NCBI GenBank assembly: GCA_029548485.1
Contig: JAKPNH010000009.1
Location: 1 to 37,496, forward strand
From: a bacterium
GTDB lineage: Bacteria > Patescibacteriota > Minisyncoccia > UBA6257 > Colwellbacteraceae
DNA length: 37,496 bases
Direction: 5' to 3'
The translations under genes were made by a program, and so were the position numbers. The notes under the pieces were generated by a model. The model saw only the letters and a list, made by a program, of their open reading frames with translations. It was not told where the DNA came from and did not search any database. This document shows positions 24,090 to 31,379 of the stretch, one piece after another (position 1 is the stretch's first letter; the number at the start of each line of letters is the position of its first letter).

Positions 24090-25532
24090 ATGAAAATTTG
24101 GGTTATCAATCCGCCGTTTAAAGAGAAAACGACGAGGGAAGGAAGATGCGCGCAAAAAAAGAGTATATGGTCTTCTCTGTGGCCTCTAATGAGCCTGGCT
24201 TATATCGCCGCGGTTCTCCGTAAAGACGGGCACGAAGTCAGAGCTTTCGATTGCGTCGCTTCGGAAATCGACAAGGATGCTTTTTTCCGCAAAGCCGAAT
24301 CAAACGGAGCGCCGCGACTGGCCGTTATCAATACCTCGACACCGACCATAGAAAGCGATCTGGAGTTTGTGAGAGATTTAAAGAAAGAATTCCCGCAGAC
24401 GACCACGGTAGTTTTCGGAACCCATCCTTCGGTCTTAACAAACGAATGCCTTGATTCAGGCGCGGATATCGCCGTGATAGGGGAGCCGGAAAACTCGATA
24501 AGGATCATCAGCCGTTCGATGGAGAACGGATCGGAGGAAGGCCTTGATCAAGCGAACTTCGCGAGAAAAAATCCGGACGGCAGCATCTCAGTTTTTTCTG
24601 GAAACGCGTTTTCCGATCATCTCGACGAAATGCCTTTTCCGGCTTGGGATCTTTTTGATCTTTCTAAGTACTTGATGCCCGGGAAAGATTTGGCGCCGAA
24701 GAAGTTCCTGACGGTGACGCCTTCCCGCGGCTGTCCTCACAGCTGTTCTTTCTGCAACGCCGGGTCTTATTACGGAAAAAAGCCGAGGTTCCGCGATCCC
24801 GATTATGTAGTCGACGAAATCGAAAGGAATATCCGCGAGTTCGGAATAAAGGACTTTTTGATCTGGACCGAATCTTTCACCATGGATCCGGAATTCGCGG
24901 AAAAAATATGCGACGAAATCATAAAAAGGGGATTGAAGACGAATTGGGTTTGCAACAGCCGAACCGACGCCGCTTCTTTTCCTCTTTTTAAAAAAATGAA
25001 AGAAGCCGGCTGCTGGATGATCAGCTTCGGCGTGGAGTCCGGAGATCAAAGCATACTCGATGGAGCTCATAAGGGCGCTTCGGTCGCCGACGCGGAAGAA
25101 GCGATCAGCCTCGCCAAAAAAGCGGGTTTATTGACCGTCAGCCACGTGATTGTCGGCTTGCCCGGGGAAACGAAAGAATCGGTCGAAAGAACTTGGGGAC
25201 TGTTGAGCCGCGCCAAACCGGATTTCGCGCAATTCTACTGCGCCGTCCCTTTTCCCGGATCGAAGCTTTATGAAGATGCTATCCGGAACAATTGGATAAA
25301 GCAGGGGGGTGCATTTGCCGATTTCGAGCAGATGCGATCGGTGATGGATCTGCCGACCATGAAGGCGGAAGAAACAATGAAGCTGAAAAATCGGTTATAC
25401 TTAAGATATTATTTGAATATCCCGCGAGCGTTCCAACTGATAAGGCGGGCAAGCGTGAAGGGGATAATTTCCGCCGGGAAAAGTGTGGCCGTGCTTATTT
25501 TTTCCGAAATCAAAGGACAATTCAAACCATGA
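24090..25532 (+). CDS. B12-binding radical SAM protein
   Basis: 480 residues. The N-terminal Rossmann domain ('MKIWVINPPF', 'SLAYIAAVLRKDGHEVRAFD', 'VVFGTHPSVLTNECLDSGADIAVIGEPE' in pieces) is the cobalamin-binding type. The radical SAM core follows, with 'CPHSCSFCN' (Cx3Cx2C, about 215-223) for the 4Fe-4S cluster and 'FGVESGD' for SAM contacts. The BchE/P-methylase-like layout suggests methylation or another radical step on a lipid, sugar or peptide. It lies 1 nt after the membrane glycosyltransferase gene and shares an ATGA overlap with a GT2 gene, so the three make one pathway unit. The precise reaction cannot be read from the sequence. Confidence 0.88.
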   Translation: MKIWVINPPFKEKTTREGRCAQKKSIWSSLWPLMSLAYIAAVLRKDGHEVRAFDCVASEIDKDAFFRKAESNGAPRLAVINTSTPTIESDLEFVRDLKKEFPQTTTVVFGTHPSVLTNECLDSGADIAVIGEPENSIRIISRSMENGSEEGLDQANFARKNPDGSISVFSGNAFSDHLDEMPFPAWDLFDLSKYLMPGKDLAPKKFLTVTPSRGCPHSCSFCNAGSYYGKKPRFRDPDYVVDEIERNIREFGIKDFLIWTESFTMDPEFAEKICDEIIKRGLKTNWVCNSRTDAASFPLFKKMKEAGCWMISFGVESGDQSILDGAHKGASVADAEEAISLAKKAGLLTVSHVIVGLPGETKESVERTWGLLSRAKPDFAQFYCAVPFPGSKLYEDAIRNNWIKQGGAFADFEQMRSVMDLPTMKAEETMKLKNRLYLRYYLNIPRAFQLIRRASVKGIISAGKSVAVLIFSEIKGQFKP

Positions 25533-26215
25533 TCACCGTCATCATACCCGTATTTAACGAAAAAGAGACTATCGAGAACTGTTTGCGGACAGTCACGGCG
25601 GCGCCCTACGAGAAACAAATCATCGTCGTAGACGACGCCTCGATCGATGGCACCTCGGAAGAACTCGACCGTCTGAAGCGAGAATTCGGATTCACGCTCA
25701 TTATCCACGATAAAAATAAAGGAAAGGGAGCGGCCATTAAGAGCGCTCAATCGGCCGTGGCCGGAGAAGCGGTCATTATCCAAGACGGCGACCTCGAATA
25801 CGATCCGAACGATTACCCCGCGGTTTTGGAGCCGATCTTGAAAGGAGAAGAGAAAATCGTTTACGGATCGCGCAACCTGAAAGACAATGCACGGTCTTCG
25901 CTAGCGTTCTATCTCGGCGGAAAACTGGTTACGGCGGTTGGGAATATAATTTACGGTACGAGACTCACCGACATAAACACTTGTTATAAGGGTTTCGAAG
26001 CGGAATTATTCAAATCAATCCCTCTCGACGAGCCGAGATTCGAATTCTGCGAAGAAATTACGGCCAAAGCGTCGATCAAAGGAGCGCGCATCCTCGAAGT
26101 GCCGATCAATTATCGGCCGAGAACAATGGAACAAGGGAAAAAGATCAGGCCGATCGACGGATTACGGGCGATCATAGCGCTTATAAAATACAGATTCTGG
26201 ACTCCGGATGAATAA
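25529..26215 (+). CDS. GT2 glycosyltransferase, polyprenyl-phosphate sugar synthase type
   Basis: 228 residues. 'MITVIIPVFNEKETIENCL', 'VVDDASIDGT', 'NKGKGAAIKSA', the metal-binding 'DGDLEYDPNDY' and 'VYGSRNL' are standard for the DPM1/polyprenyl-phosphate mannosyltransferase group. There is no C-terminal TM domain, so it is a soluble catalytic subunit. It would make a polyprenyl-phosphate sugar that a GT-C enzyme such as the 22424 product could use. The true start is the ATGA overlap with the radical SAM gene; a longer in-frame extension runs through that gene and is rejected. Confidence 0.9.
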   Translation: MITVIIPVFNEKETIENCLRTVTAAPYEKQIIVVDDASIDGTSEELDRLKREFGFTLIIHDKNKGKGAAIKSAQSAVAGEAVIIQDGDLEYDPNDYPAVLEPILKGEEKIVYGSRNLKDNARSSLAFYLGGKLVTAVGNIIYGTRLTDINTCYKGFEAELFKSIPLDEPRFEFCEEITAKASIKGARILEVPINYRPRTMEQGKKIRPIDGLRAIIALIKYRFWTPDE

Positions 26216-26243
26216 ATAATCCCCGGGAATTTTATAAACATGC

Positions 26244-26249
26244 TATAAT
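26244..26249 (+). promoter_or_regulatory. Extended -10 promoter before the 26284 gene
   Basis: TGCTATAAT (26241-26249) is an extended -10. The transcript would begin near 26256 and meet a six-codon ORF (ATGATGAATCGTTCAAATTAA is 7 codons with the stop) before the gene ATG at 26284. Confidence 0.5.
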
Positions 26250-26283
26250 AATAAAAATATGATGAATCGTTCAAATTAAAAAA

Positions 26284-26811
26284 ATGAAAACAAAAAAAGT
26301 TTATACGTTCGTCATCATTTCGGCCATGGTTATAGTGGTGATCGCGGTAGTATTCGTCTATAACCTAAAAAACGAACAAGGGTTATTTTTTCAGCCGGAA
26401 AGCCAGAACCAAATGGGGCCAAACGAAACTAACGAAGAAGACAACCTTCCTCCGAAGAACTCCGTCGAATTCCAAGGCAAAACTTTGATGGCCGATATAA
26501 ACTTCCCGATCGGTGTCATCGACGGGATAATCGAAGACGCTTCCGATATTTCCGGACAGACGCTTGTGCTTAGAGTCGACGTTTTCAAGATATATCCCGA
26601 GACACCTCTCAATTCCAAACTTGTAAAAATATCCTTCGAAGACGCGGAGATATTCTTTGCGGACAGCGGACGAAACGCGACGCCCGACAATATGAATAAC
26701 ATCAAAACCGGCATGGCCATAAGCGTCGGCCTGGCCGACGGAGAAACCAATCGGGATATTTTATTCAAAGACGAATTCAAAGCGATTAAAATCACCTTCT
26801 TCACCAAATAA
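26284..26811 (+). CDS. Unknown membrane-anchored extracytoplasmic protein
   Basis: 175 residues, not recognised. A basic start 'MKTKKVYTF' and one TM helix ('VIISAMVIVVIAVVFVYNL') are followed by an Asn/Glu/Gln-rich linker (about 33-60) and a compact domain of about 110 residues. The domain alternates strands ('GVIDGIIEDASDISGQTLVLRV', 'LVKISFEDAEIFFADSG') in a way that suggests an OB- or beta-barrel-like fold. No cysteines or catalytic signature are seen. It has its own promoter and a terminator and is therefore monocistronic. Confidence 0.6.
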   Translation: MKTKKVYTFVIISAMVIVVIAVVFVYNLKNEQGLFFQPESQNQMGPNETNEEDNLPPKNSVEFQGKTLMADINFPIGVIDGIIEDASDISGQTLVLRVDVFKIYPETPLNSKLVKISFEDAEIFFADSGRNATPDNMNNIKTGMAISVGLADGETNRDILFKDEFKAIKITFFTK

Positions 26812-26839
26812 GAGGGGATGGGGTTTTCTGGAGGCTTTC

Positions 26840-26865
26840 AAGCTCCCGGAACACCGGGAGCTTTT
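26840..26865 (+). terminator. Terminator after the 26284 gene
   Basis: Perfect 10-bp stem AAGCTCCCGG/CCGGGAGCTT (26840-26849 with 26854-26863), AACA loop, then TT. Confidence 0.85.
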
Positions 26866-26876
26866 GATAGAACAAA

Positions 26877-26905
26877 TTGCTTAGCTTGCGGGACGATTGT
26901 ATACT
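26877..26905 (+). promoter_or_regulatory. Promoter of the structured RNA candidate
   Basis: TTGCTT (26877-26882), an exact 17-bp spacer and TATACT (26900-26905). The predicted start is at 26911-26913, a few bases before the outer stem. Confidence 0.65.
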
Positions 26906-26909
26906 AATG

Positions 26910-27085
26910 GATAAGTCGGTTTTAAAATCACATAAAGATTTTCCGGTCGGCTGCTGCTACGGGGAAGTGCGGGTCAGACTTATGGTTTGAGGTCTATGAT
27001 ATGTCGCATAATATACCTTTTACGACATAACTCATTCTGAAAACACCCGGTCGGCTTCTCCCCCTAATGTTCGTCTTTAAAACCA
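26910..27085 (+). ncRNA. Structured RNA candidate, about 175 nt, 6S-like rod
   Basis: The 290 bases between the terminator and murC hold no credible gene but fold into one long rod. The ends pair perfectly: GGTTTTAAA (26918-26926) with TTTAAAACC (27076-27084). Inside come GGGG with CCCC (26961-26964 with about 27061-27064), CGGGT with ACCCG (26970-26974 with 27045-27049), CAGA with TCTG (26975-26978 with 27036-27039) and a terminal hairpin TATGTCG/CGACATA (27000-27006 with 27023-27029). A large asymmetric bubble lies between the outer stem and the middle stems. Length and topology recall 6S RNA, but no conserved 6S sequence was recognised, so the family is open. tmRNA, SRP RNA and tRNA are excluded by missing signatures. 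There is a good promoter and no clear terminator. Confidence 0.5.
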
Positions 27086-27157
27086 CCCTTTGATTTATAC
27101 AACCAATATCCTTTATTCCAGTCGCTAACCCTGCCTCATAACCTCTTCCAAGCTTTC

Positions 27158-28507
27158 GTGCCTAAAACCTCAAAATTCAAAAAAACCGATTCCTACAAAG
27201 CTGTCCACTTCGTGGGCATCGGCGGCATCGGCATGAGCAGCCTCGCCTCCTGGTTTTTGGCCCAAAATTGGGCTGTAAGCGGCTCGGATATCCAAGATAG
27301 CCAAATACTCAAGAATTTGGCCAAAAAAGGCGCCAAGGTCAAAATTGGCCATAAATCTTCGAATATTCCGGTAAACGCTAGCCTTTTAATCCATTCGGCG
27401 GCTATTTTGAATCAAAACCCGGAAATAAAGGAAGCCAAGGCGAGAAACATGGAAATTTTGACTTACGCTCAAGCTTTGGGCCGGGTCGTTAACGATTACA
27501 AGACAATCGCTATCGCCGGAGCCCACGGCAAGAGCACGACCACGGCCATGGTCGCCAAGATCCTCATCGAAGCCGGATTTGATCCGACTCTGATCTTGGG
27601 AAGCAAAATCGACGGTTCGAATTTCAGGTTCGGCAAGAGCGATTACCTTATAGTCGAAGCCGACGAATACGACGGCTCGTTTTGGAACTACCATCCCTGG
27701 GCGGCTCTCGTCACCAACATCGATCTCGAACATTTGGATTTTTACAAAGACCTCGGAGCCATCAAAAAATCCTTCATCAAATTCTTGAATCAAGTCGACA
27801 AAGACGGATTCATCGTCTTGAACAAAGACAACGAAAACCTGGTTTCCATTTTACCGTCGCTCAAGAATACCCACGTCGCCTGGTATTCGCTTAAAGACAA
27901 GCGTCGTAAAACAATAAAGGATCTTTTAAAGGTTCCGGGGAAACACAACCTCTCGAACGCCTTGGGAGCAACGACCTTGGCTTTGAATCTCGGCATCGAC
28001 GAAAAAACGATTTTCAAGGCGCTTTCCGAATTCAAAGGCATCTGGCGCCGGCTCGAATACCGCGGCGAAACCAAATCAGGATTTAAGGTATTCGACGATT
28101 ACGCCCACCATCCGACCGAAATCAAAGCTTCGCTCCAGGCGCTCAAGGAAAAGTTTCCCGATTCCAATCTGGTCTGCGTTTTCCAGCCGCACCAGGCAAA
28201 ACGCCTGGAAGCGCTTTTCAAGGATTTCGCCAAAGCTTTCAATCAGGCGGACCATTTGATCCTTCTCGACGTCTACCAGGTCGTGGGTCGGGAAGAAACA
28301 TCGCAAAATGTTACTTCGGAAGATCTGGCCATGGCGGTCGCGAACAACAACAAGATCAAGGATACGAGCTATCTCCCCGATTCTCCCGAAAGAGCCGATA
28401 TCCTCAAAATCACCCTCGAAGAAATCAAGGAAGCCAAGAAAGACAACGTGGTCGTGATGATGGGCGCCGGGGATATTTTTACTTTGACGGACAAACTATT
28501 AAAATAA
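27158..28507 (+). CDS. murC: UDP-N-acetylmuramate--L-alanine ligase
   Basis: 449 residues, the first Mur ligase, adding L-Ala to UDP-MurNAc in the cytoplasm. Motifs: 'VHFVGIGGIGMSSLA' (UDP binding), the P-loop 'GAHGKSTTTAMVAKIL', 'EADEYDGSFW', 'VTNIDLEHLDFY', 'PGKHNLSNALGA' and 'FDDYAHHPTEIKA'. It is complete and of normal length. The start is GTG at 27158; no earlier ATG fits. It is away from the mraY-murG block, on its own transcript with the nuclease gene 4 nt downstream. murB, murD, murE and murF are not in the window. Confidence 0.96.
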   Translation: MPKTSKFKKTDSYKAVHFVGIGGIGMSSLASWFLAQNWAVSGSDIQDSQILKNLAKKGAKVKIGHKSSNIPVNASLLIHSAAILNQNPEIKEAKARNMEILTYAQALGRVVNDYKTIAIAGAHGKSTTTAMVAKILIEAGFDPTLILGSKIDGSNFRFGKSDYLIVEADEYDGSFWNYHPWAALVTNIDLEHLDFYKDLGAIKKSFIKFLNQVDKDGFIVLNKDNENLVSILPSLKNTHVAWYSLKDKRRKTIKDLLKVPGKHNLSNALGATTLALNLGIDEKTIFKALSEFKGIWRRLEYRGETKSGFKVFDDYAHHPTEIKASLQALKEKFPDSNLVCVFQPHQAKRLEALFKDFAKAFNQADHLILLDVYQVVGREETSQNVTSEDLAMAVANNNKIKDTSYLPDSPERADILKITLEEIKEAKKDNVVVMMGAGDIFTLTDKLLK

Positions 28508-28511
28508 CCGA

Positions 28512-29270
28512 ATGTACTACTCGAACATCGACCAGTTCAAGGAAGCCAACGGCTACGGACTCGAAGACGTCTGGTATCCCCGAGTGACGAGCATCGTGAA
28601 CATCAAAGCCAAACCAGCGCTTTATCGGTATTACGCCGAGCTCGCCAATTTCAACGAAGGCGAAGCCATCAAGAAGCAATCGGCCGACGAAGGCACCCTG
28701 GTCCACGAAGCCATCGAAGACATCCTCCTGGGGCATTCCCCTTCTTCGGATCCGCGGGTAAAGCCCGCGGTCGACGCTTTTCTGAAATTCAACGAAGCCC
28801 GCCGCATCGTGGCTAACCCCGACTGGGTCGAACACAAGGTCATCAACCGCGATGACCGTTACGCCGGAACCGTCGACGCCTTGGCGACGATCGACGGAAA
28901 ATTCGGAGTTCTCGACATCAAAACTTCCCAGGCCATTTACCGCGACTACAATCTCCAAACCTCGGCCTATCTCGTTCCACTCCAAAAGGAAATGCGCGAT
29001 CTTTCGACGAGGTGGATTTTGAGGATCGATCAGAATCAGAAATGTTTGAAGTGCGGTGCCACGCGTCGCGTCAAAGGCGGCCGGGAAAAAATAAAAGGCC
29101 TGAACGGCCGGAATCCGGCTTTGTGCGAGCACGAATGGTCCGAAATACGAGGAGAGGTTGAACTTCAAGAATTCCCCTATTTTATCGACGATTATCAGGC
29201 ATTCCTCGGGGCTAAAAAACTCTGGGAATGGGAAAACGAATACTGGCTGAAACAAATCGGTTACCTCTAA
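28512..29270 (+). CDS. PD-(D/E)XK nuclease domain protein
   Basis: 252 residues. 'EGTLVHEAIEDIL' gives the early His/Glu helix, and 'GTVDALATIDGKFGVLDIKTS' (in pieces; Asp, then Asp-Ile-Lys) with 'YNLQTSAYL' forms the RecB/Cas4-like nuclease core. A late 'CLKCG' with 'CEHEW' may bind zinc or form part of a metal site. Proteins like this act in DNA repair or recombination; no helicase partner or cas gene is near, so a CRISPR role is not supported. It is translated directly after murC. Its stop overlaps by 4 nt with a small convergent ORF. Confidence 0.8.
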   Translation: MYYSNIDQFKEANGYGLEDVWYPRVTSIVNIKAKPALYRYYAELANFNEGEAIKKQSADEGTLVHEAIEDILLGHSPSSDPRVKPAVDAFLKFNEARRIVANPDWVEHKVINRDDRYAGTVDALATIDGKFGVLDIKTSQAIYRDYNLQTSAYLVPLQKEMRDLSTRWILRIDQNQKCLKCGATRRVKGGREKIKGLNGRNPALCEHEWSEIRGEVELQEFPYFIDDYQAFLGAKKLWEWENEYWLKQIGYL

Positions 29271-29404
29271 TTTGCCATTTGTATGACGATCGGATTCCGG
29301 CAAAAACTCTGTCCCGAAAAATACCCTAACCCGAAAACCAAACTCAAGATCAAAACCCCGACCAGAGCGAGGAAAATCCTTGTTTTTCCGTTTGACAGGT
29401 CCAT
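29267..29404 (-). CDS. Small single-pass membrane protein (45 aa)
   Basis: A 45-codon ORF fills the gap between the nuclease gene and rpmA on the opposite strand. The product starts 'MDLSNGKTR', then has one TM helix 'IFLALVGVLILSLVFGLGYF' and a short tail with a single Cys ('SGQSFCRNPIVIQMAN'). The helix plus 'GYFSG' resembles the N-terminal anchors of CPR exported proteins, for instance the S41 protease nearby. GATAAT on the minus strand (29414-29419) ends 9 nt before the ATG and overlaps the rpmA -10. No family name can be given. Confidence 0.55.
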   Translation of the reverse strand: MDLSNGKTRIFLALVGVLILSLVFGLGYFSGQSFCRNPIVIQMAN

Positions 29405-29421
29405 AAATCCTATATTATCAT
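29392..29421 (+). promoter_or_regulatory. Promoter of rpmA
   Basis: Perfect TTGACA (29392-29397), an 18-bp spacer and TATCAT (29416-29421), then 9 nt to the ATG. The TTGACA/TATCAT pair is the same as at the orphan sRNA promoter (3435-3463). Confidence 0.75.
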
Positions 29422-29430
29422 TATTCCGTT

Positions 29431-29712
29431 ATGGCTCATACAAAGGCCCTCGGATCCACGAAGTTAGGACGGGATTCCGAGGCTAAAAGATTGGGAATAA
29501 AGAAGAACCACGGACAACCGGTCAAGCCCGGCCAGATTTTGCTCCGCCAAAGGGGAACCCGTTATATTCCGGGAGTGAACGTCTCGAGAGCCAAAGACGA
29601 CACCCTCTATTCCAAAATCGAGGGCGTGGTCCAGTATTCCAAAGGCAAAAAAACCCGTTTCAATTCCAAAGTAAGATACGCTACCTGGGTGAAGGTTCTG
29701 CCGAAATCCTAA
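29431..29712 (+). CDS. rpmA: 50S ribosomal protein bL27
   Basis: 93 residues, a large-subunit protein near the peptidyl transferase centre. The N-terminus 'MAHTKALGSTKLGRDSEAKRLG' (in pieces) and 'ILLRQRGTRYIPGVNV', 'DDTLYSKIEG' are diagnostic. No N-terminal processing extension is present. rplU (L21), its usual partner, is not adjacent. The 3' end overlaps the 3' end of rplI by 32 nt on the opposite strand, and the transcription terminator lies within the rplI coding sequence. Confidence 0.96.
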   Translation: MAHTKALGSTKLGRDSEAKRLGIKKNHGQPVKPGQILLRQRGTRYIPGVNVSRAKDDTLYSKIEGVVQYSKGKKTRFNSKVRYATWVKVLPKS

Positions 29713-30115
29713 CCTTTCCGGAAACGCCTTTATGCAAACTTATCTCGACCTCGAAAAGGCCGAGATTTTTTATCGGCTTCGGAAGCTTCACCTTGACGCC
29801 GACGAGTCCCCTTCTTCGGAGCTCCTGCTCGATGTCTTCGGGTTTGATCGAGGTGTAGATTTCCCCTTTGTCTCCGGTTTTCAGGTAGAATTTGATCGGT
29901 TCGCCGTCGGTCACGGATTTCAATCTGGCGACCAGTTCGTTTTCTTCGGTTGTGATCGCCTGCCTTTCTTTTTCTATTTTCCTAAGCTCCTCGGGGGTGG
30001 CCAAAACCGCCATTTTCTTCGGGAAAAGCATGTTCCGGGCATAGCCGTCGGAAACGTTCTTCACTTCGTGCCTGCGGCCGACATTCTTGATGTCTTCTAG
30101 AAGAATGACTTTCAT
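29681..30115 (-). CDS. rplI: 50S ribosomal protein bL9
   Basis: 144 residues, near full length. The N-terminal domain is 'MKVILLEDIKNVGRRHEVKNVSDGYARNMLFPKKMAV' (in pieces), followed by the connecting helix and a C-terminal domain with 'GEIYTSIKPEDIEQEL', 'KLPKPIKNLG' and 'ISLHKGVSGKVRI'. A TTG two codons upstream can be read as a start, but the ATG at 30115 gives the canonical N-terminus. It follows the S41 protease gene by 9 nt in the thpR-S41-rplI operon and is convergent with rpmA. Its presence argues against CPR groups that lack L9. Confidence 0.95.
   Translation of the reverse strand: MKVILLEDIKNVGRRHEVKNVSDGYARNMLFPKKMAVLATPEELRKIEKERQAITTEENELVARLKSVTDGEPIKFYLKTGDKGEIYTSIKPEDIEQELRRRGLVGVKVKLPKPIKNLGLFEVEISLHKGVSGKVRISAEPSPR
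29742..29771 (+). terminator. Terminator of rpmA, inside the rplI coding sequence
   Basis: Stem ATCTCGACC/GGCCGAGAT (29742-29750 with 29758-29766, one mismatch), loop TCGAAAA, then a T run on the plus strand. On the minus strand the same bases encode the rplI residues 'NLGLFEVEI'. Confidence 0.7.
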
Positions 30116-30124
30116 TTTCAAAAT

Positions 30125-31369
30125 TTAATTTACCGGCGCCGCGATCTCTGATTTTAGAACCTCGATCGCTTTATCGAGCTGCGGATCGCGGTCGTTTTCC
30201 AAGTCTTCGTCGGTGATTTCGACTTCGTAGTCCGGTTCGATGCCGTTGCCGTTCAAGATCAATCCATTGGGTGTCACCCAGCTGGCGATGGTGATTTTTA
30301 GAACCGATCCGTCTTTCAAGTCTTCGATCGTCTGCACCGATCCCTTGCCGAAGGTCTTTTCGCCGACGATCTTGACGCTGCGGTTGTCGCGGAGCGCGCC
30401 CGCTAAGATCTCCGAGGCCGAAGCCGAGCCGCTGTTCACGAGAACGACCGTCGGCATGTCTTGAAGGGCGGCGTTCCCCGAAGCCCGCCATACGTCCATG
30501 TCGCCGTTCGCGAATTTCTCGGAGACGACGGTTTGTCCCGGCTTCAAGAACCAACCGGCGATGTTCACGGCCACGTCAAGGTATCCGCCCGGATTATTCC
30601 TCAAGTCGAGAACGATTCCCTGGGCATCCTGGGGCACGGTTTCGAGGATGGCCCGGTAAAAAGCGATGGGCGCGTTCTGATTGAATCCGTAAAGCTCGAC
30701 GTGGACGATTTTGTCGTCGAGCCAGGACCATTCGAGCGTCGGCACCTCGATTATTTCCCTCGTGATCTCGAAATCCTTGGGTGCGGTGAACCCTTCGCGC
30801 ATTATGGAAAGAATTATTTTCGTGCCCGGATCTCCCCGGATAACCTTCACCGCCTCCATGACGTCCACGTCGGTCAATTCCGTGTCACCAGCCTTCAAGA
30901 CGATGTCTCCAGGCTTGATTCCGGCCCGTTCGGCCGGAGTCCCTTTGAGCGGCGCCACGACCACGACGTAATCTCCCTGATTTTCCAGTTCGGCTCCGAT
31001 GCCGCCGAAATTGCCGTTGACGTCCTCGGTGAATTTCTTGGCGTCTTCCGGATTCATGAAAACGGTGTAAGGATCGCCGAGGCTTTCGAGCATGCCGCTG
31101 ATCGCCCCGTAAACCAGATCCTGGTCCTTGATGTCTTTGGCTTTGACGTATTTGGATTTTATCTTGTCCCAGGCCTGCCAGAAAACCCCGAAATCGGCCG
31201 AAACCTCCTCGTTCGGATTGATGTCGGCCACGCCTTTGATTTCGATGATTTTCGTCTCCTCGAGGCCCTTGCGATAGCCGACGTAAAAAGAGCCGGCGGT
31301 CGAAACCGCAAGCGAAAAAGCGATAACGGCGACGATCAATATTTTCTTTTTCGGCAGCTGATTCATCAT
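30125..31369 (-). CDS. S41 family C-terminal processing peptidase
   Basis: 414 residues. One N-terminal TM helix (about 9-31) places the enzyme outside the membrane. A PDZ domain ('GNFGGIGAELE' to 'RAGIKPGDIVLKAGDTEL', about 118-195) precedes the serine protease core with 'GIVLDLRNNPGGYL', the nucleophile segment 'NSGSASASEI' (312-321) and general-base Lys342 in 'TFGKGSVQ'. It trims or degrades exported proteins, like CtpA/Prc. Two adjacent ATGs can start it. It lies 10 nt after the RNA ligase gene and 9 nt before rplI. Confidence 0.95.
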   Translation of the reverse strand: MMNQLPKKKILIVAVIAFSLAVSTAGSFYVGYRKGLEETKIIEIKGVADINPNEEVSADFGVFWQAWDKIKSKYVKAKDIKDQDLVYGAISGMLESLGDPYTVFMNPEDAKKFTEDVNGNFGGIGAELENQGDYVVVVAPLKGTPAERAGIKPGDIVLKAGDTELTDVDVMEAVKVIRGDPGTKIILSIMREGFTAPKDFEITREIIEVPTLEWSWLDDKIVHVELYGFNQNAPIAFYRAILETVPQDAQGIVLDLRNNPGGYLDVAVNIAGWFLKPGQTVVSEKFANGDMDVWRASGNAALQDMPTVVLVNSGSASASEILAGALRDNRSVKIVGEKTFGKGSVQTIEDLKDGSVLKITIASWVTPNGLILNGNGIEPDYEVEITDEDLENDRDPQLDKAIEVLKSEIAAPVN

Positions 31370-31379
31370 CAGGATTCTA

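Noticed and set aside
25292-25528. 80-codon N-terminal extension of the GT2 gene
   Set aside because: It lies inside the radical SAM gene in another frame; the ATGA overlap at 25529 gives the canonical GT2 N-terminus.
26907-26990. 27-codon ORF starting ATG right after the -10 of the structured RNA
   Set aside because: Only 1 nt after the -10, so the ATG would not be transcribed; it runs across the proposed stems and shows no protein-like feature.
26910-27085. tmRNA, SRP RNA or tRNA-like identity for the structured RNA
   Set aside because: No TPsiC arm or tag ORF ending in Ala-Ala, no GGAA tetraloop with AGCAG signature, and no cloverleaf.
28512-29270. Cas4 / CRISPR association of the PD-(D/E)XK protein
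   Set aside because: No repeat-spacer array or other cas gene is present in the window; the gene is coupled to murC.
29283-29486. 67-codon plus-strand ORF overlapping the rpmA start
   Set aside because: It reads through the rpmA promoter and start codon, has no start signal and a low-complexity Lys/Pro/Arg make-up; the minus-strand 45-aa TM protein explains the gap better.
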